Of a stretch of DNA of 60,264 nt, positions 35,776 through 44,202 are shown piece after piece. Below the pieces are notes generated by a model, which ran no database searches, had not been told where the DNA came from, and worked only from the letters and a program-made list of their open reading frames with translations. Position 1 is the first letter of the stretch. Each line of letters opens with the position of its first letter. Source of the stretch: Pseudomonadota bacterium. Lineage in GTDB: Bacteria > Myxococcota_A > Bradymonadia > UBA4248. Location of the stretch: NCBI GenBank assembly GCA_017464085.1, contig JAFUEE010000104.1, forward strand, positions 80,226 to 140,489. Reading direction: 5' to 3'. The position numbers and the translations under genes are program-made.

Positions 35776-37674
35776 TCAGTCGCCCAGAATGTAGTAGTCA
35801 TCGCGCGCTTCGTCGATCGGTTCGTCGCCGGGCGTAAAATCGATGCGCCCATCGCCGTCGATATCAAAGGTCTGAGCGAGCTTGACGATGTTGAGCGAAC
35901 GCGCGGAGGCATCAAAAATGTCGTGATAGACGCCTTTTTGGCGATAGAGGTCTTCGTGCTTGCCATGTTCGACAATCTGGCCCTGCTTCATGGCATAGAT
36001 GATATCTGCATCGATAATCTGCGAAATGCTGTGCGAGATGATGACGACCGTGCGGTTTTTCTTGATGGCGTCGATGCTGTTTTTGATCTGTTCGGTGGCG
36101 ATGGCGTCGAGTGAGGCTGTCGGTTCGTCGAGGAAAAGTATCGGGGGATTCTTGAGGAAAATACGTGCGATCGCGATGCGCTGCTGCTGGCCGCCAGAGA
36201 GTTGCGTCGCGGGTGACTCGAACTGCTTGGGCAGATCCATAATCTGGTCATAGATATAGGCATCTTTGGCAGCCTGCACGACTTCGTCATGAGTGGCATC
36301 TGGGCGGCCATAGAGGATATTTTCTTCGATGGAGCCTTCGAAAATATGGTTTTTCTGCATCACAATGCCGATGTTGTCGCGGAGATATTCTGTATCGAAT
36401 TGGCTGAGCTCGATGCCTCCGAGCGTGATCGAGCCGGAATCGGGCTCATAAAATTTGTCGAGCAGGTTGATGAGCGTGGTTTTGCCTGCACCGGAAAGGC
36501 CGACAAGCGCAGTGATTTTGCCTTTTTCGATGGTCAGGCTGACTTTTTTGAGCGCTTTCGGGCCATTGGGATAGGTGAAATCGACATCCCTGACGACAAA
36601 CGTCGGATCGAGGTCGGGCGTTTTCACGGAACCTCTGTCTTCGATCTCCTGATCGGCGGAAATCACATCGAAATACCCTTCGGAATAGACGAGCGCATCA
36701 TTCATGTCGTCATAGATGCGGTGGAGCTGGCGAATCGGCGATGACACATTGTTATACAGCATGACCTGCATCATGATCGCGCCGATGGTCATCTCTCCCT
36801 GGATGACGAGATAGGCGGAAATGATAATGATGAGCACGACACCGATCTGTTCGACGAACGATTTGAGTCCGTCAAAAAGGAAGCCGGTCTTGTTCGTTTT
36901 GAGCTGGTTGTCCGTGATCTGCTGCTGCAGGTCGTACTGTTTGTCAGACTCGATTTTTTCGCGGTTGAATGATTTGATGACTGAAATCGACTGTAGGATA
37001 TTGAGGATAGAATGGCTTTTTGCTTCGCGATAATGGCGGTGATTTTCGCGCCAGCCGCGCAGTTTCTTGCCCTGAAGTATCGTGATGTAGAAAAAGACAG
37101 GGATGATGCAGAGCGCGACGAGGCCGACTTTGACGTTTGACCTGAACATCAGGATGAGCGCGAGCACGGCATTGGCGATGAGCGGCAGGATGTCGAGGAA
37201 AAAGTTGTTGACGAGCCTGGTGAGGCTCTCCACGCCGCGGTCGATGCGCGTCTGGAGCTTGCCCGCGTCGTTGTCTTTGGCGCTGAAAAATGACATCCGA
37301 TAGGTGAGGATGCGGTCAACGGCTTTGAGCGCGAGGCGCTTGGATATCGAGATTCTGAGCTTTGCGCCGAGGAAACGCTGGCAGAACGTGATGAGCGCGA
37401 CAAGGATTTCCTTGCCCAGAAGGATGGCTGTGATCCAAGTGAGTATGACAAAGCCGTCTTTGAGCTTGTCTTGAGCGCCGACAAGCGCGCTGACCGAATC
37501 GACGGCATATTGCAGCACGAGGGCGTTGACCTGCGCGAGAACGGATCCGACAAGCGTCAGAAACAGCGTCGCAAGTATGATCAGTTTATATGGTTTGACG
37601 TATGGGATGAGATTTTTAAAAATCTGGTAAAATGACATGCCTTTAGGGCTCGGTTTTTCTGCGTCATTTGGCAT
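35776..37674 (-). CDS. ABC exporter (fused permease-ATPase) with C-terminal EF-hand
   Basis: 632 residues from ATG 37674 with GGAGG upstream. An N-terminal six-helix exporter domain (about 30-320) is followed by an ATPase domain with Walker A GLSGAGKTT, signature LSGGQQQR, Walker B ILFLDEPTAS and the H-loop His (VVIISHSISQ). It belongs to the MsbA/multidrug-lipid exporter class. The last 30 residues add DIDGDGRIDFTP, a canonical EF-hand calcium loop (D-x-D-x-D-G), which is not normal for this family. It is single and monocistronic, divergent from the nuclease gene. Substrate unknown. Confidence 0.93.
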   Translation of the reverse strand: MPNDAEKPSPKGMSFYQIFKNLIPYVKPYKLIILATLFLTLVGSVLAQVNALVLQYAVDSVSALVGAQDKLKDGFVILTWITAILLGKEILVALITFCQRFLGAKLRISISKRLALKAVDRILTYRMSFFSAKDNDAGKLQTRIDRGVESLTRLVNNFFLDILPLIANAVLALILMFRSNVKVGLVALCIIPVFFYITILQGKKLRGWRENHRHYREAKSHSILNILQSISVIKSFNREKIESDKQYDLQQQITDNQLKTNKTGFLFDGLKSFVEQIGVVLIIIISAYLVIQGEMTIGAIMMQVMLYNNVSSPIRQLHRIYDDMNDALVYSEGYFDVISADQEIEDRGSVKTPDLDPTFVVRDVDFTYPNGPKALKKVSLTIEKGKITALVGLSGAGKTTLINLLDKFYEPDSGSITLGGIELSQFDTEYLRDNIGIVMQKNHIFEGSIEENILYGRPDATHDEVVQAAKDAYIYDQIMDLPKQFESPATQLSGGQQQRIAIARIFLKNPPILFLDEPTASLDAIATEQIKNSIDAIKKNRTVVIISHSISQIIDADIIYAMKQGQIVEHGKHEDLYRQKGVYHDIFDASARSLNIVKLAQTFDIDGDGRIDFTPGDEPIDEARDDYYILGD

Positions 37675-37981
37675 GACGTGCCTCCAATTGATCCGGTTGA
37701 AACTTGGGCGCATGTGTATCATGTGCAGGGGCGGTTTAGCAGATATTGAGGCAGATGGGGAGATGGGAGGATGTTTCTAATATTGTGATATATTTCAATT
37801 TGTTGGGTGGATGACTCCTCCTTCGCGAAATATGCCGCTACCCCTTTATAGGGTCGTAATATTCAAGCAAATTGACAGGATTTTTGTGCAATTTTTGTTG
37901 GCATTTCTTCAACGTGATAGAGTTGTGGGGGTTATTTTCAAGTATGGAATGACCGGAACACATGCAGATGAAAGGGGCTAT
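37675..37981. other. Divergent intergenic region
   Basis: About 300 bases between the divergent ABC exporter and nuclease genes. It is AT-rich in the middle and should hold both promoters. I see no hairpin of the intergenic family and no credible small gene. Confidence 0.5.
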
Positions 37982-40189
37982 ATGAGCAATATCAAAACGA
38001 TCAAAGTGGGCACGTTCAACCTGATGAATTTCATGCTTCCCGACAAGTCTCTCTATGGCGGGACGCTCGGCCTGACGCGCGATGAATATCGCCGCAAGTC
38101 CGAATGGACGGAGTTCATGCTCAATCAGATGGATGCGGATATCATCGGGTTTCAGGAGCTTTTTGACCGCGAGGCGATGGTTCGGATTATTCGGAATAAT
38201 CCGCGCTACCGCAAAGCGCGGTTATATATGGCGGAAGAGGGCGGCGATCAGCCGAGCGTGGCGCTTCTGTCTCGCTATCCAGTGGAAAATCTTGAGATTT
38301 TTACGCACTTTCCCGAGGAGGCGGTGATTGATTTCAATCCGAAAGGACGCGAGCCCGTTGCGCTGCCGTTCACGACGTTCACGCGCGCGGTGATCAAGGC
38401 GGATATACGCATCCGGGATTATGGCCTGATCACTGTGTTTGTCGTGCACCTCAAGTCGAAGCGCGCCATTTTCTACGCGGATGAAGATCCACAGAATCCA
38501 GTAGATCTGGCGCGCGCGCAGAGCCGTTCGCTGATGCTCAGGGCGGCGGAATCAGTGGCATTGCGCGCGCTTGTATCTCATGCGCTCGAGATTCCCGAGC
38601 GGCCGGTCGTGCTCTGCGGCGATGTGAATGATACAGGGAATGCCGTGACTTCGCGCATTATTTCCGGGGAAGTACCGCAACATAAGCTTTCGGACAGCGT
38701 CAAGCGCCGGGGCTGGGATCTTTTGCTTTATCACGTCAAAGATATCCAAGCTCGCCGGAGCTATCAGGATTTCTATTATACGCATATCCATAACGGCATG
38801 TATGAGAGCCTCGATCAGATTATGGTTTCTCAGGAGCTTGTAACAGAGTATCCGAGAAGGACCGGGCGCGTCGGGCTGGTGTCAGTCTATAATGATCATC
38901 TCGTCGATCAGACGTTTTCAAATCAGGGTGTTGACAAATGCAAGAGCGATCACGGCGTTGTCGTATGCACGCTTGAGCTCGACCTCGACCGTGCAGCCAG
39001 ATATATGCGCGATGGCGGATATGGAGACCCTGAGGAATTGGCTGATCCCGAGGCTGCGCTCAACCGTCTGGATGAAGCGCGCGACATGTCGCGCGCTGGG
39101 CACGATGTCGCTGCTGAGGCGGCAGATGGCGCTGAAATGATTGCAGATCAGGAAACTGCTGATGCCGGTGAAGATGCGCAGGCTTTCAATGTGCAGAACA
39201 GTCTGGACAAATGGCGGCGGAATAATCCTCAGGGCACGCGCGGGCGCACGGATAACAGGCGCAGGAGCTTTGATTCGCGCAATGACCGGGGGTATCGCAA
39301 GGAGGAGCGCAGGCCGCTTCAGCCGGAATCCGCATATAAACATGAGGATGAAGAAGAGCCGCCGATGCGTCCGATCTGCCCTAAACCGCTTAACACTGCC
39401 GATAATGCGGTGAATACGAAGCCGGTGAAATCTCAAGAGGTTGTGGAAGTGCTGTCCGTTCCAGAAACGGTTGCTGAGATCCTTGAGATGGGGGAGCCAG
39501 AAAAAGAGTCAGAACTTGCCGGAGAGGCAGCGCATGCGCCTGAAAAGATAACGGATGAAGCGCAGCAGAAGACGCCGCGCGTGCGAAAGCTGTTTAGATG
39601 TAAAGAGACAAAGCTTGACGGTTCAAGCGAAGAGCGTCCTGTGCGCCATGAAGAAAAGCATACGTCAAATGTGGACAAGATGTCTGAGGAAAGCGCTATG
39701 CCTGTCGTGGATGTGACTGACCGCTCGGACGAAGTAGCCAGGCCTGTGAGGGAGCGAAGGCACCGCAAGCCTATTGCAGAAGCAGTCCAAAAAGGGGACG
39801 ATGCCGTTCAAGCGGCCAAGCCAGCCGAAGAAGCGGCCAAGCCAGCCGAAGAAGCGGCCAAGCCAGCCGAAGAATCGGCCAAGCCTGAGGAAGACAAGCT
39901 TGCAGTCGTGAAATTGCGCAGGCGACGTGGCTCGGCCTCGAAGAATGCATCCGGGGACGTGGGCAGCAGCAAGGCTTCAGATGCCGAGCGCGCAAATGAG
40001 GCGGAAACTGCTTCAGCTGCGGCAAAGCCGGGGACCGATGAAGTCATGGCAAACACGATAAAAATAAAACGCCGCCGGTCCACTGGGGAGGAGATGCCTG
40101 AACCTGTCGATGTCTCAGGGGATGACGCGCAGACGCCAGCGCGTGTGCGCACGCGCGTTCGCCGGCATCGTGCGCCGATCGGGGAATGA
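37982..40189 (+). CDS. Endonuclease/exonuclease/phosphatase-family protein with long disordered tail
   Basis: 735 residues from ATG 37982 (AAAGGGG upstream). Residues 1-340 form an EEP nuclease domain: VGTFNLMNF, IIGFQELFDREA with the metal Glu, VVLCGDVNDTGNA, ESLDQIMVS, and KSDHGVVVC. The rest is acidic and basic low-complexity sequence with three 7-residue AKPAEEA repeats and Arg-rich stretches (KLRRRRGS, RVRTRVRRHR). The basic patches could bind nucleic acid. EEP proteins can be DNases, phosphodiesterases or phosphatases, and nothing narrows this. The tail roughly doubles the family length. Confidence 0.85.
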   Translation: MSNIKTIKVGTFNLMNFMLPDKSLYGGTLGLTRDEYRRKSEWTEFMLNQMDADIIGFQELFDREAMVRIIRNNPRYRKARLYMAEEGGDQPSVALLSRYPVENLEIFTHFPEEAVIDFNPKGREPVALPFTTFTRAVIKADIRIRDYGLITVFVVHLKSKRAIFYADEDPQNPVDLARAQSRSLMLRAAESVALRALVSHALEIPERPVVLCGDVNDTGNAVTSRIISGEVPQHKLSDSVKRRGWDLLLYHVKDIQARRSYQDFYYTHIHNGMYESLDQIMVSQELVTEYPRRTGRVGLVSVYNDHLVDQTFSNQGVDKCKSDHGVVVCTLELDLDRAARYMRDGGYGDPEELADPEAALNRLDEARDMSRAGHDVAAEAADGAEMIADQETADAGEDAQAFNVQNSLDKWRRNNPQGTRGRTDNRRRSFDSRNDRGYRKEERRPLQPESAYKHEDEEEPPMRPICPKPLNTADNAVNTKPVKSQEVVEVLSVPETVAEILEMGEPEKESELAGEAAHAPEKITDEAQQKTPRVRKLFRCKETKLDGSSEERPVRHEEKHTSNVDKMSEESAMPVVDVTDRSDEVARPVRERRHRKPIAEAVQKGDDAVQAAKPAEEAAKPAEEAAKPAEESAKPEEDKLAVVKLRRRRGSASKNASGDVGSSKASDAERANEAETASAAAKPGTDEVMANTIKIKRRRSTGEEMPEPVDVSGDDAQTPARVRTRVRRHRAPIGE
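39812..39890 (+). repeat. 21-bp in-frame coding repeat
   Basis: Three exact 21-bp units (GCGGCCAAGCCAGCCGAAGA...) plus a degenerate fourth encode AKPAEEA in the tail of the EEP protein. Confidence 0.92.
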
Positions 40190-40194
40190 TGGCG

Positions 40195-41613
40195 TTATTC
40201 TTGGGCAGGTGCTGTTTTCTTTTTCTGCCAGCGCCTGCCCGAGAGCCGGATGAGAAAGAGTATGCCGCGACAGCAGAGCTCGATGCACATGGCGATCCAT
40301 ACGCCTTTGAGCCCCATGGTGGACGCGAGTATGGCTGCAAGCGGGATGCGCACGGCCCACATGCATGAGAGGTTGATAATGCTCGGCGCGAGCGTGTCTC
40401 CGGCGCCTCTGAAGACGCCGTTTGCGACGATGGATGCGCCATAAAGCGGTTCCGCGAGCGCCTCGATGCGCAGTATGATCGTGCCGAGCGCCTGAATTTC
40501 GGGATCCGGAGAAAGGAGGGCGATCATCTGTGGCGCGAAGACGAACATAAGCGCGCCAGTGACGGCCATGACTGACATGCCGAGGCATGTCGTGAGCCAC
40601 GCGAGTTTCCGCGTGAGGTCGTCTCGCTTTGCGCCGATGGATTGCCCGATGAGCGTGGTGGCCGCTGAGCCGATTCCGTAGCCCGGCATGTAGCACAGGC
40701 TTTCTGCTGTGATGCCGAAGGCGTTCGCGGCAATGGCGGTCACGCCGAGCGGCGCGACAATTTTTGTGGAGGCGATCTGTGCGCCGCTCATGACGATCTG
40801 CTCGAAGCCCACGGGCAGGGATATCTTGAGGGCTTTTTGAATGTATGTCTTGGAGAAGACGAGCTTTTCGTTTCTGCGGAGCTTGAGCGCCGGGGAGCGG
40901 AACAGCAGGTATCCGAGCATGAAGCAGGCGATGACGAGTTCCGCGAGTGTGGTGCCGAGCGCGGCCCCGATGACGCCGAGACCTGCGCCCGGAATGGTGA
41001 TCTCTGCGGATGCGATCGTGAAGCTCCAGCTCGGGAAGATGAGCACTGCATTGAAGATCACGTCGAGAAAGCACATGATGATGTGCAGGATGCTCGGGAA
41101 TTTCATGTTCCCGCTGGCCTGGATCATGCCGGCCGCGATCCGGTTGAGCTGAAAAATGGGCAGCGAGAGCGCAAAGATGAGGAAATACCACCGCGCGTCC
41201 GGAATGATCGCCTCGCTTCCTCCGAGCCAATGCGGCAGCGAACCGCTGATGAGCGCGCCGATCGCGAGCATCGTGACGCTGAAGACAAGCGCAGAGAGCA
41301 GTCCGAGGCGGACGAGGTTTCGGGCTTTTTCTTCTTCTTTTGCGCCGATCGCCTGCGCGATCTGGACGGTGAAACCGATGTTTATAGCCATGCACAGGCC
41401 GCCGAAAAGCCAGGTGCTCGTGGAGACAAGGCCGATCGAAGCGGCGGCTTCGGAGCCGAGATGCCCGACCATCGAGGCATCGATGTACTGCATGACAATC
41501 GAGGATATCTGCGCAAAGATTGCAGGCAGGCTCAGCGTGATCGTGAGGATGAGCAGCTGTTTGAGCGACAGGGCGTCGCCGTTTCGTAGCTTTTCGAGGT
41601 AATCGGTCTTCAT
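40195..41613 (-). CDS. MATE-family multidrug/cation antiporter
   Basis: 472 residues from ATG 41613. Twelve predicted membrane helices in two homologous halves. MATE signatures are visible: SLPAIFAQISSIVMQYIDASMVGHLGS at the start, GFTVQIAQAIGAKEEEKARN, and GSAATTLIGQSIGAKRDD in the second half. These inner-membrane exporters expel cationic drugs or metabolites with H+ or Na+. It is convergent with the EEP nuclease gene, with only 5 bases between the stops. Confidence 0.95.
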   Translation of the reverse strand: MKTDYLEKLRNGDALSLKQLLILTITLSLPAIFAQISSIVMQYIDASMVGHLGSEAAASIGLVSTSTWLFGGLCMAINIGFTVQIAQAIGAKEEEKARNLVRLGLLSALVFSVTMLAIGALISGSLPHWLGGSEAIIPDARWYFLIFALSLPIFQLNRIAAGMIQASGNMKFPSILHIIMCFLDVIFNAVLIFPSWSFTIASAEITIPGAGLGVIGAALGTTLAELVIACFMLGYLLFRSPALKLRRNEKLVFSKTYIQKALKISLPVGFEQIVMSGAQIASTKIVAPLGVTAIAANAFGITAESLCYMPGYGIGSAATTLIGQSIGAKRDDLTRKLAWLTTCLGMSVMAVTGALMFVFAPQMIALLSPDPEIQALGTIILRIEALAEPLYGASIVANGVFRGAGDTLAPSIINLSCMWAVRIPLAAILASTMGLKGVWIAMCIELCCRGILFLIRLSGRRWQKKKTAPAQE

Positions 41614-41736
41614 GGCTGGGGCTTGGGCGCGAAGCGCCTGTTTATCAGTGTTATCAGGCAGGTCGCCTGTTCCGGGGGAGCGCTTTATATCAAATGAACA
41701 CAGATAGGAAGTTGATAATTCATGGGTGTGGTCCTG

Positions 41737-41748
41737 TGTGGTCACATG
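41737..41748. promoter_or_regulatory. Second copy of TGTGGTCACATG
   Basis: The same 12-mer that covers the lrgA start (9682-9693) lies here about 125 bases upstream of the MATE gene. It could be a shared operator; weak evidence. Confidence 0.3.
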
Positions 41749-41891
41749 TGTGAATTGTCTGCGGATGTCGTTTGATAAGTGTGTATTTATTTCGAAAAAG
41801 AGATCAAAATCCTGTTGAGACAAAGTCGGTTGGAGAGTAGAGTGCCGAAATCGTATTTTCGGAAATCGATCCGAGGACGAGGGAGGTAAAT

Positions 41892-43178
41892 ATGAACAGA
41901 GTCGTAGCAGTAATCTTAGGAGGCGGCCGAGGCAGCCGTTTATTCCCCCTGACCCACGAGCGCGCGAAACCTGCGGTACCTCTGTTTGGCAAATACCGCC
42001 TGATTGATGTGACGATCTCCAACTGTATCAATTCGGGCATCAACAAGGTGTTTGTGCTGACACAGTTTTTGAGCGCGAGTCTTCACCGCCATATCATGAT
42101 GGCGTATAAGTTTGATTCGTTTTCAAAGGGTTTTGTCGAGATTCTGGCGGCGGAGCAGACGGAGCGCAGCCAGGACTGGTTTATGGGGACAGCGGATGCA
42201 GTTCGCGCGACGCTTCACCATATCCGTCATTTCGCGACAGAAGACACGCTGATCCTTTCGGGCGATCATCTGTACCGCATGGACTATTCGAAGATGATCG
42301 ACCATCACCGGGCGATGGATGCGGGCCTGACGCTTGCGGTCTATCTGGTGAACCGCGAGGATGCGTCCCGCATGGGGCTTTTGCGCGTCGATGAGCGCGG
42401 CTATGTGGTCGAGTTTGTGGAGAAGCCGAAGGATCCTGCGGTCATCGAGCGTTTCCGCGCGCCAGAGCATCTCTGCCACCAGGTCGGCCTTAACCCGGAT
42501 GACGGCTGGTATTTAGCGAGTATGGGCGTATATGTGTTCAAGAGCAAGCTTCTGAGCGACTGCCTGACCTCGGATGCGGCTGACGATTTCGGGAGCCAGA
42601 TCATTCCGTCCCTGATCGGCAAGGTCAAGATCGCGACGCATCTGCACGAGGGATATTGGGCGGATATCGGGACAATCTCGGCATTTTTCCAGGCGAACAT
42701 CCAGGCGACGCAGGTCAATCCGCCGTTCCCGCTCTACAGCCCGGGGCATCCGATTTTTACGCACATGCGGTCGCTCGCGCCGGCGCGCGTCATCCGATCC
42801 GCGATCCGCGACAGCCTTGTGGCGGAAGGCACCGACCTGCACGGGGCGATCATTTCAGATTCGGTGATCGGTGTCCGCAGTGTCGTGAGGCCGGGCGCGA
42901 CTTTGAAAGAAGTCGTGATGTTCGGTTCCGATTATTATGAGGAGGAAAACCCGCACATCCTCGACGAGGACGAGCCGGTCAGCGACATACCGCTCGGCAT
43001 CGGGCGCAATGTGACGATCGAGCATTGCATCATCGACAAGAATGCGCGCATCGGCGATGACGTGATCATTCGCCGTCAGCCGGACGACCTGAATTATGAT
43101 GGCGAATTTTATTATGTCCGCGATGGCATCACGGTGATTCCGCGCGGCGCAGTCGTGCCGCCAAAGACGCTGATCTGA
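41892..43178 (+). CDS. glgC: Glucose-1-phosphate adenylyltransferase
   Basis: 428 residues, normal for GlgC, with GGAGG upstream of ATG 41892. It makes ADP-glucose from ATP and glucose-1-phosphate, the committed step of bacterial glycogen synthesis. Visible: nucleotide-binding [56 protein letters not shown], the sugar-phosphate Lys region [10 protein letters not shown], and a C-terminal left-handed beta-helix with ISDSVIG and RIGDDV hexapeptides. Other glycogen genes are not in the window. A hairpin terminator follows. Confidence 0.97.
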   Translation: MNRVVAVILGGGRGSRLFPLTHERAKPAVPLFGKYRLIDVTISNCINSGINKVFVLTQFLSASLHRHIMMAYKFDSFSKGFVEILAAEQTERSQDWFMGTADAVRATLHHIRHFATEDTLILSGDHLYRMDYSKMIDHHRAMDAGLTLAVYLVNREDASRMGLLRVDERGYVVEFVEKPKDPAVIERFRAPEHLCHQVGLNPDDGWYLASMGVYVFKSKLLSDCLTSDAADDFGSQIIPSLIGKVKIATHLHEGYWADIGTISAFFQANIQATQVNPPFPLYSPGHPIFTHMRSLAPARVIRSAIRDSLVAEGTDLHGAIISDSVIGVRSVVRPGATLKEVVMFGSDYYEEENPHILDEDEPVSDIPLGIGRNVTIEHCIIDKNARIGDDVIIRRQPDDLNYDGEFYYVRDGITVIPRGAVVPPKTLI

Positions 43179-43194
43179 CGCGAATATTTTTTGA

Positions 43195-43356
43195 GGGCGC
43201 TATGGCCGCTGGCCATACGCGCCCTTTTGGGCCGCCGCTATATCAGAGATATACGCGGCGGCTTTTTTTATGCGGCGCGCAAGCGAGAAGCCGCGTATTT
43301 CGCGACGCGAAATAGCGGACTTGACATGCCGTATCGGCGTTCCGCCGATAGGCATG
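43195..43356. repeat. G-bulge hairpin cluster 7 (43195-43224, 43231-43262, 43291-43318, 43325-43356)
   Basis: Four hairpins fill the space between convergent glgC and the carbonic anhydrase gene. The first two carry the unpaired G on the minus strand and the last two on the plus strand, so the cluster is mirror-arranged. Inner arms GGCC, ATC, TTCGCG and CGGCG are all different and all fully paired. This is the clearest locus of the family. Confidence 0.93.
43231..43269 (+). terminator. glgC terminator formed by a family hairpin
   Basis: GCCGCCGC-TATATC with loop AGA and a matching 3' arm is followed by T-run 43263-43269, 53 bases past the glgC stop. Confidence 0.88.
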
Positions 43357-43372
43357 GCCCAAAAGAAAGATA

Positions 43373-43966
43373 TCACGCCCAGGCGGATGTCACGATCTGA
43401 TGCGCGCTGTCAAAGGATTTGAGGTAAAGGATTTCCGAGGTGCGGATATCGTATTTTGCCCCGAAGATGATTTCCGGGTGCGCCTGGAACGGGGCGTAGG
43501 CGAGGATTTCGCGCATGGTATTTTCGATGTTGATGTCTTCCGCCAGGTCGGTCTGGCCGCCTGCTTTCCGGACTGCCGGGGTGATCTTGTCGAGAAGCGC
43601 CTGGAGCGCGGGATGGCAGTGATGGCCGGGATGGCAGGCGCTCTGCACCGTGCCGCATCCGGTGTGGCCGAGGACGAGGATGAGCGGCGTGTGAAGGTGA
43701 TCGACCGCATATTCAAGGCTGCCCATGCCGATGTCTGAGAGCACGTTCCCGGCGGCGCGTATCGTGAAGATGTCGCCCAGGCGGCAGTGGAAAAGGATTT
43801 CGGGTGCGACGCGCGAGTCTGAGCATGTGATGACTGTGGCGAACGGATGCTGGCCTTCGCTCGCGAGCGAGCGGATCAGGTCTTGGGATGTGGCGGGCGT
43901 GCAGGCATCGGGCTTGGAGCGTTTGTGTCCGGCGCGCAGGCGTTCAAGTGCTTCTTCGGTTGGCAT
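43373..43966 (-). CDS. Beta-class carbonic anhydrase
   Basis: 197 residues with AAAGGAACG before ATG 43966. It interconverts CO2 and bicarbonate. The zinc site is intact: ITCSDSR (Cys48, Asp50, Arg52) and GHTGCG (His101, Cys104). Family segments FTIRAAGNV and GSLEYAVDHL are present. Cytoplasmic, no signal peptide. Monocistronic and convergent with glgC. Confidence 0.95.
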   Translation of the reverse strand: MPTEEALERLRAGHKRSKPDACTPATSQDLIRSLASEGQHPFATVITCSDSRVAPEILFHCRLGDIFTIRAAGNVLSDIGMGSLEYAVDHLHTPLILVLGHTGCGTVQSACHPGHHCHPALQALLDKITPAVRKAGGQTDLAEDINIENTMREILAYAPFQAHPEIIFGAKYDIRTSEILYLKSFDSAHQIVTSAWA

Positions 43967-44105
43967 GATCGTTCCTTTAAATTTGAGTTTTGTGAAGTGT
44001 CACTGGCATTTGACGGATAATGAGCCTGCAGGAAGATAGCGGGCGAACGATGCGGTTTCAATAGCGAGATTTGGCTTCATTTATATAGGGGGGAATCTGG
44101 GTGGG

Positions 44106-44189
44106 TTGACATTGGAAGCATATCAGTCATAACATCATTCTAACATCGTTCTGACAATTGGTGTTAGAATGTGTTAGAATGTGTTAGAA
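44106..44189 (+). promoter_or_regulatory. Promoter with an array of TGTTAGAA/TTCTAACA operators
   Basis: TTGACA (44106-44111) and a weak -10 ATAACA (44129-44134) are spaced 17 bases apart. Immediately downstream lie TTCTAACA (44138) and TTCTGACA (44149), 11 bases apart, then three inverted copies TGTTAGAA at 44162, 44172 and 44182, 10 bases apart. The array ends just before the GGAGG of the AlbA_2 gene. Phasing by one helical turn and the position fit a cooperative autorepressor site. Confidence 0.75.
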
Positions 44190-44202
44190 CGGAGGGGTAG
44201 CT

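Noticed and set aside
35567..35794. A 75-codon ORF upstream of the ABC exporter end
   Set aside because: No ribosome site; it crosses hairpin cluster 6.
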